From Linnemannia schmuckeri (Eukaryota; Mortierellomycota; Mortierellomycetes; Mortierellales; Mortierellaceae): 64,000 nucleotides of DNA. Positions 40,198 through 52,066 of the stretch are shown piece after piece (the first letter of the stretch is position 1; every line of letters begins with the position of its first letter). The notes under the pieces are model-generated. The model ran no database searches. It saw only the letters and a list, made by a program, of their open reading frames with translations, and was not told the DNA's origin. Position numbers and translations under genes: made by a program. The DNA is taken from positions 4,216,001 to 4,280,000 of the forward strand of contig JANATG010000002.1 of NCBI GenBank assembly GCA_029449235.1, read 5' to 3'.

Positions 40198-42501
40198 ATG
40201 GTACCGGCACGTACTACAACCGTCCTTTTAGGACTGACCGCAGCAACGTCCCTCTTCCTCCTCTCAACTGCATTTCCAGTCGTCCTTCCCCCACAACGAC
40301 ATCACCCCTACGACTCCCTGTCTTCCTCCTCTTCGCCCTCTTCCTCTTCGTCGTCGAGCCAACAATCATATGGACATTTCTATGCACAGGACCCCAACTC
40401 CCGCCAAATTAAAGAGCAAGTCAGCGAGGACGACAATCTGCAGCAGCAGCCCCCACATCTGCGACCGCAGCAACCACGACCGTATCCTCAAGCCTCCAAC
40501 ATCAATAGAGACGGCGAGAGTGATGGGTTAGGACAGAACACCCACTCATTCCAGAACCTCCTACTCACACGACCTTCGTCTGCCTCCTTACCCCAACACC
40601 ACCGACAAGAACAAGAACAAGAGTCTGCCTTGAGAACCCCTTCATCCACATCTTCACCCTTGTCATCATCCTGGTCCTCCTCTTCGTCGTCGTCTTCCTC
40701 ACCCCCTCACTCCCCCTTCTCCTCAAGACATTCAACACAGCCATCACTGTCCTCACAACACCACCAGCATGAGCTGAGAGTCCAGACCTTCAAGACCCAC
40801 GGCCACATCCCACCACAAGACCAAATCCTCCATCAATGCACAACCCACTTCCTCGCCCTCCTTGATACCGAGATCTCTGACCGGCTTCTAGCCCAGCTCT
40901 CGAGACTCGTCATGATGCTGCCTGTCATTGGTGTGGAGACCCGAGCAGTGATCCGGCAAAAAGTCACAGAGGTGATGGGGTCTGTGGTGGAGGGGTTGAA
41001 ACATTATGAGGCTATTGAACGGGTTATCCGGACGGCTGTTGACGACGCTGGTGGGCTGCAGTTGTTGCAATTGACGCCGTCGACGAGATCGGCCATTGGC
41101 GGTGGGAACAGCCTGAATAGAGGAGGGAGGGAAGAGTTGTTTGTGGTGGATGATAGCAGAAACGACCAGATCTCAGAGTACGAAGATGTCGACGACGTCA
41201 GTGGCGGCAACAGCAACAACAACAACGACAAAGCAGCAACAACTACAACAGGAATGATTGACGAGAGCCAGATTCCAGTCATAACCGATATTGCCATGGA
41301 AGCCGTGCTCGACTATATGGCCGAGATCCTTAACCCGAGCCTAGTGATCCATCAATTAACTGAGGCCATCCAGGGCGCGCTGTTTGAGATCAGTAACCAG
41401 CGGAAGGCTCTTCAACGGATGCGTTGGGAACGCCACAACGATAGTGGCGATGATGAGGATGGATATCTGGAGAATGTCAATGAGGTAGAATTGGATCTAG
41501 ACGATTTGAGCAGCCAGTCTTTGAGTAGTCATCGTCCTGCAGATCGGCATGGTGTTGATTTATTGAGCGATGGGTGGGTCTGGTCTGGACCCTCTTCTAG
41601 AGACAAGAATGGCAGCAGCAGAGACAGCAGTATCAACAGTCTACTCGAGGAAGACGAGGACAGCGAGGACGACGACTCACGAGGCCGGGATGAAGATCTG
41701 TGGGATGAGGATATGGAGACCCATCAATGGGGCTCGACTGGTCACCTGTTCGAAGACTTTGAAGACGAAGATACTCTCCTCAACAACGATACCTCCTCTG
41801 ACTCGTCCTCACAGACCGTCATGTCAAAACTGGCAAGGCAAGGCATTACAAAGCAGGATATGGAGAACTGGGACATGGCAGCCGCCACCTTAGGAGACGA
41901 TGGTGGCGAGGATGGAGAAAGCGAGAATGACGACGAGTCCTGGGACCCATACTCGATTGGGATCCGGGAGTCTGACGACGGTACCGGAAACGATAACGGT
42001 GGCGGTGATGGTGCAGAGGATGAAGAGGGTGATGACCCGATGGCAGATACGAGTGAGGATTATGGACGGGAGCGGTACCTCCAGCAATCGTACTTTAACC
42101 GGTTCCAAAAACGCAGTCTCTTCGCCTCTCCCCCTGCTCCCCATTCCGACGCCACCAAACAACCAGAGCCTCAAAAGGCAGCATCAACAGCTGGAGCGCC
42201 ATCCCTCCGAATCATCGTTGACAACCCTAAACCCACCACCGGCGCTACCACCACAATCAAGCCCATCCGTCGACCGAACCTAGCCCCCGACCTACGCCTC
42301 GAGAATCTACTGACACAGTTGATTGAACCCCTGTTGACAACATTCATCGAGGAAGACTTTCCAGCGAGCTGTAAGCGTGTCCAGGGCGAGCTGATGGACG
42401 AGATCATCTGGTCGCTCGACCAGAGTGAGCTCAACGGCGGTCATGATGGTCTGGATAGCGATGAGGAGCGGATGCTTCTTCTTTCTGAGTTGGAGTACTG
42501 A
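40198..42501 (+). CDS. Large acidic Ser-rich protein with signal peptide, unknown function
   Basis: A single-exon frame of 767 residues. The N-terminus (ARTTTVLLGLTAATSLFLLS) looks like a signal peptide or anchor. Ser-only stretches follow (about residues 42-60 and 155-175) with Gln/His-rich DNA between. Three blocks look ordered and helical: around residues 205-275 (ILHQCTTHFLALLDTEISDR, LSRLVMMLPVIGV), around 365-405 (ITDIAMEAVLDYMAEILNPS) and at the C-terminus (LENLLTQLIEPLLTTFIEED). The spacers are extremely acidic (Glu/Asp/Ser). I do not recognise the family. The start follows a long pyrimidine leader and is the first ATG. It is convergent with the kinase gene. Confidence 0.75.
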   Translation: MVPARTTTVLLGLTAATSLFLLSTAFPVVLPPQRHHPYDSLSSSSSPSSSSSSSQQSYGHFYAQDPNSRQIKEQVSEDDNLQQQPPHLRPQQPRPYPQASNINRDGESDGLGQNTHSFQNLLLTRPSSASLPQHHRQEQEQESALRTPSSTSSPLSSSWSSSSSSSSSPPHSPFSSRHSTQPSLSSQHHQHELRVQTFKTHGHIPPQDQILHQCTTHFLALLDTEISDRLLAQLSRLVMMLPVIGVETRAVIRQKVTEVMGSVVEGLKHYEAIERVIRTAVDDAGGLQLLQLTPSTRSAIGGGNSLNRGGREELFVVDDSRNDQISEYEDVDDVSGGNSNNNNDKAATTTTGMIDESQIPVITDIAMEAVLDYMAEILNPSLVIHQLTEAIQGALFEISNQRKALQRMRWERHNDSGDDEDGYLENVNEVELDLDDLSSQSLSSHRPADRHGVDLLSDGWVWSGPSSRDKNGSSRDSSINSLLEEDEDSEDDDSRGRDEDLWDEDMETHQWGSTGHLFEDFEDEDTLLNNDTSSDSSSQTVMSKLARQGITKQDMENWDMAAATLGDDGGEDGESENDDESWDPYSIGIRESDDGTGNDNGGGDGAEDEEGDDPMADTSEDYGRERYLQQSYFNRFQKRSLFASPPAPHSDATKQPEPQKAASTAGAPSLRIIVDNPKPTTGATTTIKPIRRPNLAPDLRLENLLTQLIEPLLTTFIEEDFPASCKRVQGELMDEIIWSLDQSELNGGHDGLDSDEERMLLLSELEY

Positions 42502-42671
42502 GATGTATATATACATATATCAAGAATCCTCATAGTTCACACACACATCAACAAGCTATTGTACAGTACATATCACAAGTGAATACAGTATTCCTTTCAT
42601 TTCGCATTGCTTGTTTTTGTTTGGTTTTATCTTGCTATTTACACCAATGTACAAAAATATGTCTCGAGGAC

Positions 42672-44190
42672 TCAGGCCTCGATTTCCTTAGGAGCAGAAG
42701 CTGTCTTAACAGCGGCCTCGATACCGCCTTCAGGCAACCGCTCTTTGGCCTCCTTAAGCTCCCTGATCTCCTTGACGACCCCACACCCAGTCCTCTCAGC
42801 ATCAGGCTGCAAAACCTTGGACCCCACAGGCTGCGAAGGGTCCATCGGATCCACATCACTCTCATCCAACTCTTGCACCTTCACCGGTTCTGCCGGATGA
42901 CAATTCTGTGTATCCTGTAACCAATTGCTACTCAGCACCTGCGTCGCCTGCCATCGGTTCTTGGGGGCCGGTTGAAGGAGTTGGTCAATGACCTCCGAGA
43001 TGGCGTCTGGCCAGGCGAGGGTTTGGTGAGTTGCGAGTTCGATTGCGCGAAGGTTTAGGTACCTTTCGCTGGGCTTGCGACGTACTACAGAGGCGTCAGT
43101 GGTTTTGCTTCCGACAGAGTTATTGGGATGATGACCATTGGTAGTGGTAGGTTCTGGAGTGGCAGTTCTCGCGTTTCCGTCTCGCATATCGTGGAGCGAT
43201 TGCAACTTGTTGATAAATGCCGTCCAGTTCGAGTCGTCCTTGGAAGCCTCATTCCAGTTGTACCGTCCAAGTCGCATGCACATGTAAATAATCCCACACG
43301 CCCACATATCCACCTTCCTATAATAGTCAAGAGAGAAAGAAAAACGAAGAAAAAGTTAGTAAGCTGTGCCATGCATCACACTTATTTTTACACAAGCGCA
43401 AGTAGAACAAAAAGAGTAAACTATACCGGCCGTCAAAGGTCTTCTTAGTAAACTCCTCAGGGGCAATAAACGGCCCACTCCCACAGATAGCAGCCGAAGA
43501 CCGCACCTTCCTTTCCCACGGCATCCGGAACACCTCACTGTTTCCAAAATCTGCAATCTTTAAACACCCATCCGCTGTTAACAACAAGTTTTCGGGCTTC
43601 AAATCCCGATGCACGACCCCCATCGAATGCAGGAACCCAACCCCATTGATCAGCTGCGCAAAGAAACAGCTTGATTCGGCCTCGCCGAGGGTGGTGGCAC
43701 TGGCGATGAGGGTGTGCATGTCGCCGCCGGCACAGTATTCCATGACTTCACTGTAGGAGTTGCCGTGGAGTTGGAGGAGGTCCATGGTTTGGATGACATT
43801 GATGTGTTTTATGGAGGAAGCAATGCAGAATTCGCTTGTGAGACGGCGCATATAAGACTTCTGGGACTCGGCCTCACGGTACTTGAATTCCTATATACAG
43901 GTTAATTTTGCGTGTTGTTTTAGTGATGCAAATGAATAATGTCCGTACGGGGAACAACAGTAAATGTACAAAAGGGATCGAGTATCTCGTTGTTTGAGTT
44001 ACCTTGATGGCAAAGACTTCATCGACACCGGACTCTGGATGCTTCTTGATCGATAGCCTGACCGTTCCGAATGCGCCTACACCGCCCATCAACAAGCAAA
44101 TGGAAAAAGGGAAGACGTCAATTACAATTTGTCACACAAGCCAACGCACACAAAATAATGACGCATCATCCCACACCCTATTCAAAAACC

Positions 44191-44224
<34 letters not shown>

Positions 44225-45094
44225 TCAGAAAAAAGGGCGTCTTTTACCTTTGCCAACAACCTGCTGGAGCTCCCCATACTTGTGCACGAAACCCTCCTTC
44301 GCCGCCTTCTTGTTCCTCTTCACGTTACTATCCTTTCCACGAGATTCCTTCTCATACTCCCGCATCTTCTCTCCAATCAACGACAGCGGATGCTCTAACA
44401 CCTCTTTATCTATATGGTGATGATGCTTCTTATCGTGTCCATGCCAATCCCGCTTGCCTTCCAAGAAATCACGAAACCTGTGCGCCTGCTCCGACAGGAA
44501 CCGGTGCCGCTTCGGCGCAGACAAGTTATGTCTATGCCCACCATCGGGCAGTCTCTCGAACCGATGCACGCTTTCATGGGTTGATGAATGGCCACCCGAG
44601 GAGTGAGCCGAGTCTGAGGAGCCTTGGCTACGGGCTTTGTTGTTGGGCGGCATGAGGTCGTAGGCGGAGGGAATCTCGGCCAGCATCCGAGAGCGTGGTA
44701 CTGCTGGGGTTGTGTCGACGCTGTTATGGGATTTGTTGGATGAGGCGAGGGAAGATTGGCTGCTGCGGTGACTCAACTCTGCCCGCATCTTGTATTCCTG
44801 CTCCTGCTGTGAATGATAGGGGTCAGGAGAAGGAGAACGGCTTTGGTCGATAACGTGGCCGTCGGGGGTCTCAAGAATAACATGAGGACCAGCACCGCTG
44901 CCATTAAGATCTTGCCCCTCGGAGTATGGGTGTTCAGGCTTGGGGTGTTGAATGGCCAAGGAGGGCACGGTCTCGAGGGGTTGAGAGGGCTGTTCGAGTG
45001 AGAGAGCTTGAACGCCTGGTTGAATTTCGTTTCCCACGTCGACCGCGACAGCTGGTGGTTGTTGTTGCTGTTGCTGTTGGCGTATGTCTTTCAT
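42672..45094 (-). CDS. Ser/Thr protein kinase, Hal4/Sat4-like
   Basis: Four exons (44248-45094, 44003-44076, 43427-43890, 42672-43317) give 676 residues. About 270 low-complexity, Gln/Ser/His-rich residues precede the kinase domain. Catalytic features in order: GKGAFGTVRL (split across the first intron), FAIK, EVMEYCAGGDMHTLI, VHRDLKPENLLL, KIADFGNSEV, GSGPFIAPEEF and VDMWACGIIYMCM. The GxGPFxAPEE and VDxWACG pattern is typical of the fungal Hal4/Sat4/Npr1 group that regulates ion and nutrient transporters. A variable Thr/Asn-rich insert lies between the last kinase subdomains. The target is unknown. I chose MKDIRQQ as the start; the upstream in-frame ATG reads through a poly(A) tract. Confidence 0.9.
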
Positions 45095-45215
45095 GATATC
45101 CTGCGGGCTGTGAGTTGAAGAGAAGTGGAAAATTGAGTTGAGTGAGAAGAAAAAGAAGTGGTGTGCTGAATGAAAGATGAGGAGTGAATGAAGAGTGAAT
45201 GAACAAAAGAGAAAG

Positions 45216-45252
<37 letters not shown>

Positions 45253-45804
45253 AGGGAAAAATCACTGTCCAGGAACATTGCCTTTATTCGATTTTCAATT
45301 GGCATGAATCGTACAAAAGCGGCAGTGAGTGAGGAAAAGGAGTAGAAAGAGGGGACATGTCCCTCAAGAGCACCAAATCGGGTTTAGCAGAATTGATACA
45401 CAATGCACACGAATGGTGGAGCGTGCATCGCACTTCCATTTATCGACTGACACAACCGAGGCGTCATTCGCCCGTCCACTCGCACTGCCCCCTTCCTCCA
45501 AAGAGCAGGCTGAACGGAAATGAAAAATCGATGATGATGATGCCATGGATTCAGGCTGTTTGCTTGCCTTCCTTCTTCTTTGCTCACTTGTTTCCTCGCG
45601 AGGGGATGTGATGAAAGGCAAGAAGAAAGAACCAAAACCAATCTTGAAAGAGGGCAAGAATAGAGCAAAAAAAAAAAAAAAATAAACAAGGCACATCCAG
45701 CCTTTGTCATTGTTATCATCAACACCCGCAATGATAAAAATAAATTGCATCTTGTAGACCAGGCTTGAGTGTTTTGTTGTTGTTGTTCGGCGGATGCGCC
45801 CTAA
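45095..45804. other. Intergenic region, no gene seen
   Basis: Contains A runs near 45222-45246 and 45667-45681. Open frames at 45357-45750 on both strands overlap each other, lack motifs and were not accepted. Confidence 0.4.
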
Positions 45805-46180
45805 TTATGCCCGCGCCCAGACCCCAACTCTCTGAGGTTTGCCGACCCGAGCACCTTCATACATCCAAGACCGACACTCCAATTCCTCCGGTGTCGTCAA
45901 CTGTCGACCATTGCGCTCTTGCACCAGTTCTAATGTTTTTCCCACGTACAAAAAAAAAAGCTCGATCAGTGTTACTATTATCATCGCCTCGTAAAAATCT
46001 TGTCTTCGAGTTGATCTGCTCAGTGCCCAGCAAATGTCGTTACCATTGAGTAGAACATAGGTTGGCGGGAGGTGGCGAGCCATATCTGAGGGTTCATCAA
46101 ATATGTCTTCTGTTCTCCACAAAATCGAAAAAGAGGAGTGAGAAATCGGGCCATACATTACTCACTCTTTTATGCCATCG

Positions 46181-46216
<36 letters not shown>

Positions 46217-48276
46217 CAAGACAAGTCTCAGGCCCCTCGCTTACCATCAAATATTGACATAGCTCTCTCAACCTCAGCGTCCAGTTGTCGCTTAAGAATC
46301 TTATCCTCGGACTCTTCTTCAACCTCCACCTCGAGAGCCTCCGCACTTCTAGCCCTAGCATCCAACAGCTCTTGTGCGGCTGCAGCATCTGCCTCAGCCT
46401 CCTCTCGCGCAGTCTTCAGCCCCAACTCAAACGACCTGTTTGCACGAATGACTTCTCGAATCTCGCTGCGTCTTCTCCGCTCCTCCTCCAAATCTTCGGG
46501 CTCATAGATAAGTTCCACAATGCTGTCATGTCCTTCGGAGATAAAAGCAGTATCCGCTGCTGCACTCCGGAAATCCTGGTCCAGACCTGCCTCGTCAAAG
46601 ACAAAATCTCCGTCAAAGTCGTGTTCATCACTGAGCTCTTCAGCATGTCCCGCTCCTGACTCTTGGTTGTACGGGTCACGATCAGGGCGCGGAGTCTCCA
46701 GAAAAGGGTCCCTTTCCGGCTCAGATCGTCTGATCAAGCTCGACGGCAATATCCGACTCGTTCCCAGTGGCGTCTCCTCCTCCGCCCGTGGATCAACAAC
46801 AACAACATTGCTGCTTTGAGACATTTCTCCGCGTGCACCTTGCACTTGTGCCTCATCACTCTCGCCCTGGTACACATGTTTCTTCAAGTCCAGCATCGCA
46901 CGCCTCGCAGCATTCGTCCAAAGGCTCGGTGGCTCATTGTTTGCCTGGTCCCTGTTATTCCTGCCAACTGGTGTATCCGGATCATCACGATTCATCAGTG
47001 ACGGATTGAACCGACTCAAGCCAACTCCAGGTGTTCGTGTGGGTAATTGTGTCGATAGTGGTGCCAGTGTGCGGAACTGTGGCGTCGTAAAGCCCTCAGG
47101 TGTTGCCATGCCTACTGACGGGGAGGAATAAGATATGTCGTGTGGTCCCGTATGACTAGACAGTCGCCTTGGCTGCTTCTCAATCGCTCGACGGCCTCTA
47201 ATCAAACTCTCTTGCTTGGAGAGAAAGCTCTCGACGTCATCATCATCAAGCACCTTGTCTCCAGGGTGAATATCTCCGTTGTCGCTGACATCGCCTTCCT
47301 CTTCATCTTCTTCCTCGGCCTCTTCGAATGCAATCCTGGATGGGCGTTTAATAAATAATGTTGTTGATACTCCTGCAGTTGACGAAGATCCTTCCTCCTG
47401 CGAGTCCTCCAGCCCAGGTGTCGCGACAGTCGAAGAAAATGAATCCGCCAGTCGTGCAGTCACAGGCGTCCCCACCACTGCAGCTGTCTCAATAGCTTGT
47501 GTGTTTGGCGTAAACATCATATCCCAAGGCGTGATGGGCGAGGCGTTGAGTTCTGGTGAATCAAACCCAACATTGGCCTGCGCTCGTCCTCCTCCCCCTC
47601 GTCGCAGATGTCTTGGCGTAGCTATCGGCCGCCGACTCGTAAAGGGATCATCCACCGGAAGCCCAAATACATTGTCGGCGGGTCTCGCTGTCGCATGTGC
47701 TGGTTGTGCTGCAGACGGCGGTAGTATTGGTCCCGGTATCCTTGATGCAATGTGCGATGGTCGTGGCGCTGGTGGTGGCCCTCCTGGCAAACTCGAGGTT
47801 ACTGGGGTTCTCATTTGGCCAGGTGTGGTATTGTTATTACTGTTGTTGTTATTATTGGCGATGGTGACGCCATGGCGCCTGTGTTGCTGGTCGGGTCGAC
47901 TTTCTCGCCTGCGCGCCGTAAACGGGTTGTTGTCGCTCCTACTCCTGCTGTTACTGGTGGTATCAAGAGCGCCTCTGACTGCTTGTGATCCTGTTCCTAA
48001 TCCTGTTCCAGGATCCTGGTCCTGCTGAAAAACGAGCACTCTCCGTGAATTTGTGTCTGAACCTGATGTAGCAGCAACGTCAGTGACGATGGCGTTTCGG
48101 CTTCCTCCTGCGCCTAAATAAATGAAAGCTATAGAGGATTAGTCGCGATGTCCCAACAGTATAGCATTCGTGATCCTTGCCGTTGTTGTCATTGTGAGAA
48201 GAGGTCTCGTACTTGTACTTATGTTGGAGGTAATTGAAGGCTGGTTGGGTCTTGGCTGACGAGGTGGGACACTCAT
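45805..48276 (-). CDS. Unrecognised acidic protein, four-exon model
   Basis: Model: 48255 or 48261-48276 (first exon, two possible donors in the same phase), 46245-48113, 46044-46109, 45805-45929. The large exon is about 620 codons. It is rich in Pro/Ser/Asn at the start (repeated TPR, PVTAR and NPF-like pieces), acidic in the middle (EEAEEEDEEEGD) and ends in a long charged helix (EDLEEERRRRSEIREVIRAN onward). Frames join exactly into two short exons containing DIFDEPSDMARHLPPTYVLL and then LVQERNGRQLTTPEELECRS, which look conserved. A run of about 32 A interrupts the intron after the large exon. I do not recognise a family; a nuclear or cytoskeletal scaffold would fit the composition, but that is a guess. 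The terminal exons are less certain than the large one. Confidence 0.65.
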
Positions 48277-48584
48277 CGCGCTGATGCCATCTGGATGTTG
48301 TTTGTCGTTTCGGTTGTTGAGGGAAGTGAGAAAGTCAGAAGTTCAAGGAACGACTGTCAAAGAAACAAAAGTGCGTCAAGGTGACCGTTTTTGTTAGATT
48401 TTTATTCAGAAATAAATGCGCGTAAATGCATCGCGACGATATGGTATTGTACAAGCAGGGGAGAGAAGGAGAGCGGCAGAAGATAAAGCGAAGGAAAAGG
48501 GAGCATGAGGAGAGAGAAAGGCAGTGAGAGGGATGATGACCAGGTCTTGCGGACATACTCAGTTCAAGGTAGAGTCAAGAAGGG

Positions 48585-49410
48585 TCACTGTCGAGGCAGG
48601 AGAGTCTCACGATCACGGACCATTTCCTCATCCTCTGCACTCGGAGGCTCAACCCAGCCCTGAGGGACAACACACGGAAACATGGTTCCCAATTTGGCCG
48701 CGCGATTGATCCAGGCTATTTAAATATAAAAGGTTATTGGTCATAAACTTCTCAATAACGAATTGGCTCATATCTCATTTAACGCAGTTCCTTCATGCCT
48801 TTTGCTCGAAGGCGAACAAGAAAAAACACTTACCAGGAGGCCTCGAACCCGTCAACCTGTACGCCATTTCGGATGAAAAGTGGTTACAATTCCTACGAAA
48901 TGAATTTTAAGGCACATGCAAGTCAGGACAAGACATGGCGTTATATTGAGCTGCTCTCTCGTTCTCTCATTCTCTTATTCTCAATTGCCAGGTAGGGGTG
49001 TGAGTGGTGCGGGGAGTTATTTTTCAGTATAATGCACCTTACCTCGTTAACAACGTGTAAGAGTCGCCTATAGTTAGAACCATTCCATTGAAAGGAGCAA
49101 ATCAAAAACAGGGGTTAGGTGTGAGCAAGCCTTCCTTCTCTCTTGAACAGATTCCATAACCCTGGTTGTGTATCCACATTCTGTAGGTTGTGGTCAGTGG
49201 TGGGGACTATGCTGTGATGCGAATCATTTTGTGTCATCAGTGGATAGATGGATAGAGTGCATGAAAGGGTTGAATGGTCGTACCTGTGAACTCCTTGGAG
49301 AGTGTCTGGATGACTTGATTGATCTCCTGATCCGTCTTTGTCGTGAATCCCACGAGTATGGTCTCCCTACAAAAAAAAGCACACAATACCGCATTACATT
49401 CAAAACAAGA

Positions 49411-49442
<32 letters not shown>

Positions 49443-50266
49443 GGGGAGGGAGGGATCCCCTGTTTTTGTCAATGACAGGTCACATAAAAAACCGACTGCT
49501 GGTTCCTGAACTTGCACCCTTGCTATTTCCCGCCACAACCACTCTCCAGAAAACGGTAATCTCTTGTTTTGAATATCCTTTTGCTTTGCTTACTTGAAGA
49601 CGACGCCAGGTGGGCCAACCTTGGGCTCGACACAAAAGACTCCCGTAAAGTTATACTCGTGTCCTCCGAAGTTGAATTCTAAGTATGAAAAGAAAAGGAT
49701 AAAATGGAATGAAGGTTTTCTCTTCCTGCTTTAATCAACTGATGGTGTGTACGCCATCCAGCACCACCTTTTCTGTTCGACAAGCAATTGACAGCCTGAA
49801 AGACTAAGCCCTGAACTGAGGTCGCACCTTTGTCGAGGATTTCTATGCCAGAGTGGAATACACCTAATACGTCAATGAACAAGTGATAAAGTAGTCGAGA
49901 ACTGTCAGTGTCCTGTGTGTGTACCATAGACGGAAAAACGATTGAACGGAGCGAGATAAGGTCTGAGTCAAAAGGACTAGCGAGTGCGACTTGCCTATGC
50001 CCATAAAGTAACCGATCGATGTCAAGGCGTTGGACGGGATCTATAGAAAAAAAACAAGAATCGGCGAAGGTGCGTTCCTGTGTGAGCATGTTGTGTTTCA
50101 AGTGCTGTGCTTCACCGACCTCGACATCGTTTGTTGGTTTGCTGATGGCAAAGTTGCTGTCCTTGTTGCTAAAGGGGATGCCCTTAGTGATGGTTGGCTG
50201 TTGTTTTACCATGTCATAGACGTTACAATAGACAGGTGTCCTTCGTGTTGGTGTTGACGAAGGCAT
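48585..50266 (-). CDS. DeSI-type (PPPDE) isopeptidase
   Basis: Eight small exons (50210-50266, 49995-50040, 49828-49863, 49594-49678, 49284-49366, 49043-49067, 48834-48892, 48585-48715) give 173 residues, a normal size. Family landmarks appear in order: VYCNVYDM, GYFMGIGVFHSGIEI (catalytic His near residue 38), NFGGHEYNFTGVF, GPPGVVFKETILVG, YTLLTRNCNHFSSE (catalytic Cys near 113) and RLTGSRPPAWINRAAKLG. The family removes SUMO, ubiquitin or acyl groups from proteins. The second intron has a GC donor (CATAG/GCAAGT). Without splicing, the gene is nearly invisible because the exons are 25-131 nt. Confidence 0.9.
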
Positions 50267-50529
50267 ATTTGTGAGAATGTGCGCTCTTGCTGGTAGGTCT
50301 CAGCGGAGGTTTGCGAGTTGTAAGAAGAAAGAAGGAAGGAGAAAGAATGTGTGTGGATGTAGAGGCAAAGAGCAGAAAAGAAATGCGAGATGCAGAAATG
50401 CAAAAGGAAGAACCACAGAAAAGTAAAAAAAATAAAAAAAGAGACAAGGCTCATTTTCTCATGCATCATCTCTCTCTGGTTCGTTGTTCGTTGGGGCGAG
50501 GAAGCAAAAGAAAAAGGATAAAAGATGAA

Positions 50530-50600
50530 TGCGTGGTCCGGGAATCGAACCCGGGTCTACCGCGTGGCAGGCGGTAATTATACCACTAAACCAACCACGC
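50530..50600 (-). tRNA. tRNA-Gly (GCC), second copy
   Basis: Identical in sequence to 21910-21980, also on the minus strand, with a TTTT terminator just 3' (AAAA at about 50522 on plus). The short 3' flanks of the two genes are also similar. Confidence 0.97.
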
Positions 50601-50660
50601 TTTGTTGCTTGACAGCTGCGATAACTTTTGTTCTATTTATTTTTAGTATATTTAATTTAA

Positions 50661-50717
50661 CCTTTATAAAATGAAAATTGTAGGAATTAAAAATGGACGC
50701 ATTCGCTGTAAAATGAA
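50661..50717. promoter_or_regulatory. Upstream flank of tRNA-Gly copy 2 with paired TAAAATGA motifs
   Basis: CCTTTATAAAATGAA lies about 65 bp and GCTGTAAAATGAA about 105 bp upstream of the tRNA 5' end. The stretch between them aligns with the flank of copy 1 (both contain TAAAAATTGG/TAAAAATGG-like spacers). The distal motif is again the LINE insertion point. Confidence 0.55.
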
Positions 50718-50723
50718 CTTTGC
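50707..50723. repeat. Left target-site duplication of LINE-C
   Basis: TGTAAAATGAACTTTGC, 17 bp, repeated exactly at 52050-52066 after the LINE-C poly(A) tail. Confidence 0.9.
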
Positions 50724-50756
50724 ATGAGAATGGGCGCTGCCCTGGAGCGTCCATGG

Positions 50757-51557
50757 AAGGCCCGGAAGCCTGATTTGTACTCAACCTGCCTGTGTCGACA
50801 ATGTGAGCAGGAGGAGGAAGACAATGAGCACGTCTGGAGATGCCCCTCTACTGTTGAGACAACCACAGCGATATGGAAGGAGGCCATGGGCAAGATTGAT
50901 GAATGGGGCGTTCAGGCAACAAATAGCTACAATGCCGCCAGGAAGCGTGAACACAAGCGAGCAACTGACAATGGTCGTCAAGCACCACGGCCAGTACCCA
51001 TATACTGGCAGTCCCCCTCGGATGCGGATCATGTTCGGGGATTCTCTTCTATCGGTGGAGCTCGAGCCGTGCACAGCGGTAGTCCTGCTCCCGATCGTGA
51101 TGAAAACCCCAAGTGGCACGTTTCGGACCTTCTTCGCGGAATCACCCCCAAGAGCATGTTGACTGAGTGGTCCTCGGCCTTCAAGACCCCACAGTCCATT
51201 GCCAAGACGGTCCTTCACAAGTTTATTGGCTACCTGGAGACGCAGGCCTCAGAACTGATCTGGAAACCCCGATGCTCCACGACGATCGCGTGGGAGCAGA
51301 TGCAAGGTATCTCTGCCAAGAACAAAACATCCAAATACACCGGCGCCCAAGGTGACTGGAGTCGAGGATATGGCTACATCACGCGTGATGGTTTCTGCCC
51401 GTGTGGCGCTTCGCTAGCCACACATAAGGATCGAACCTGCCCTGGAGCGACCAAGGAACCATGCACAGCTGATGAGCGGCTGTTGGATAGTCTGTTGGGA
51501 AAGAGGAAGTTGTCACTGATGGAGAGGATGGGAAGAATCCCCTTTATTCGTATCTAG
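50757..51557 (+). pseudogene. LINE ORF C-terminal fragment in LINE-D
   Basis: About 266 codons, open throughout, homologous to residues after the RNase H domain in LINE-A. It retains the Cys/His motif and the tail block (GDWSRGYGYITRDGFCPCGA). The frame also reads upstream through LINE-C remnants, but no genuine start exists. The mostly silent differences from LINE-A suggest the source gene was under protein-level constraint. Confidence 0.8.
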
Positions 51558-51743
51558 TTTTATTTTGTCTTCCGTTTTTGCTGTGAAGAGCAGCGACAAT
51601 TGTTGCGCAGAGCCAGGCTCCGGGTCGGACTGTGACTGGCGGATGGTGTACTGAAGAATTTGGTCTGTAGTCCCCTTTACTTCCAAATGCCTCCTTTGTA
51701 CTGTTTGTCAGAGAAATAAAATTGTGTACAAAAAAAAAAAAAA
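50757..51743 (+). mobile_element. LINE-D: 5'-truncated copy inserted in LINE-C
   Basis: Flanked by a 13-bp duplication GGAGCGTCCATGG (50744-50756, 51744-51756). It contains the C-terminal part of the LINE frame to a stop at 51555-51557, including the CLCRQCEQEEEDNEHVWRC motif, then the family 3' untranslated region, AATAAA at 51715-51720 and a 14-A tail. Compared with LINE-A it differs at many third positions, so it belongs to a related but distinct subfamily. No RNase H part remains. Confidence 0.9.
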
Positions 51744-52066
51744 GGAGCGTCCATGGATCCACGCGCGGCCGATGAGCGGTTGCTGGATAGTTTGTTGGGA
51801 AGGAGGAGATTGTCATTAATGGAGAGGATGGGAAGAATTCTTTTTCTTCGTGTTTAGTTTTATTTTCTTCTATTGAAGCTGTGAGGAGCAGCGGCAATTG
51901 TTGCGCAGAGCCAGGTTGTGGACCGGACTGCGACTGGTAGATGGCTCTTGGAAGAGTTTGGTATGTAGCTCCTTTCACTATCGAATGCCTTTCTTGGGCT
52001 TTTCACTGGAGAAATAAAATTGCGTACGAAAAAAAAAAAAAAAAAAAAATGTAAAATGAACTTTGC

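Larger units (their letters stand above)
50724..52049 (+). mobile_element. LINE-C: strongly 5'-truncated copy, split by LINE-D
   Basis: Its own sequence is 50724-50756 plus 51757-52049. It matches the last codons and 3' untranslated region of LINE-A almost exactly (GAGCGTCCATGG then ATCCACGCGCGG is continuous in LINE-A at 36703-36724). The polyadenylation signal AATAAA is at 52013-52018 and the tail has 21 A (52029-52049). Flanked by a perfect 17-bp duplication. Near identity to LINE-A indicates recent spread. Confidence 0.9.

Noticed and set aside
45329..45750. Possible small genes on either strand
   Set aside because: Overlapping frames, no motifs, no consistent splice structure.
47279..48028. 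249-codon plus-strand frame
   Set aside because: Antisense of the unrecognised acidic protein's main exon, which has the better composition and splice structure.
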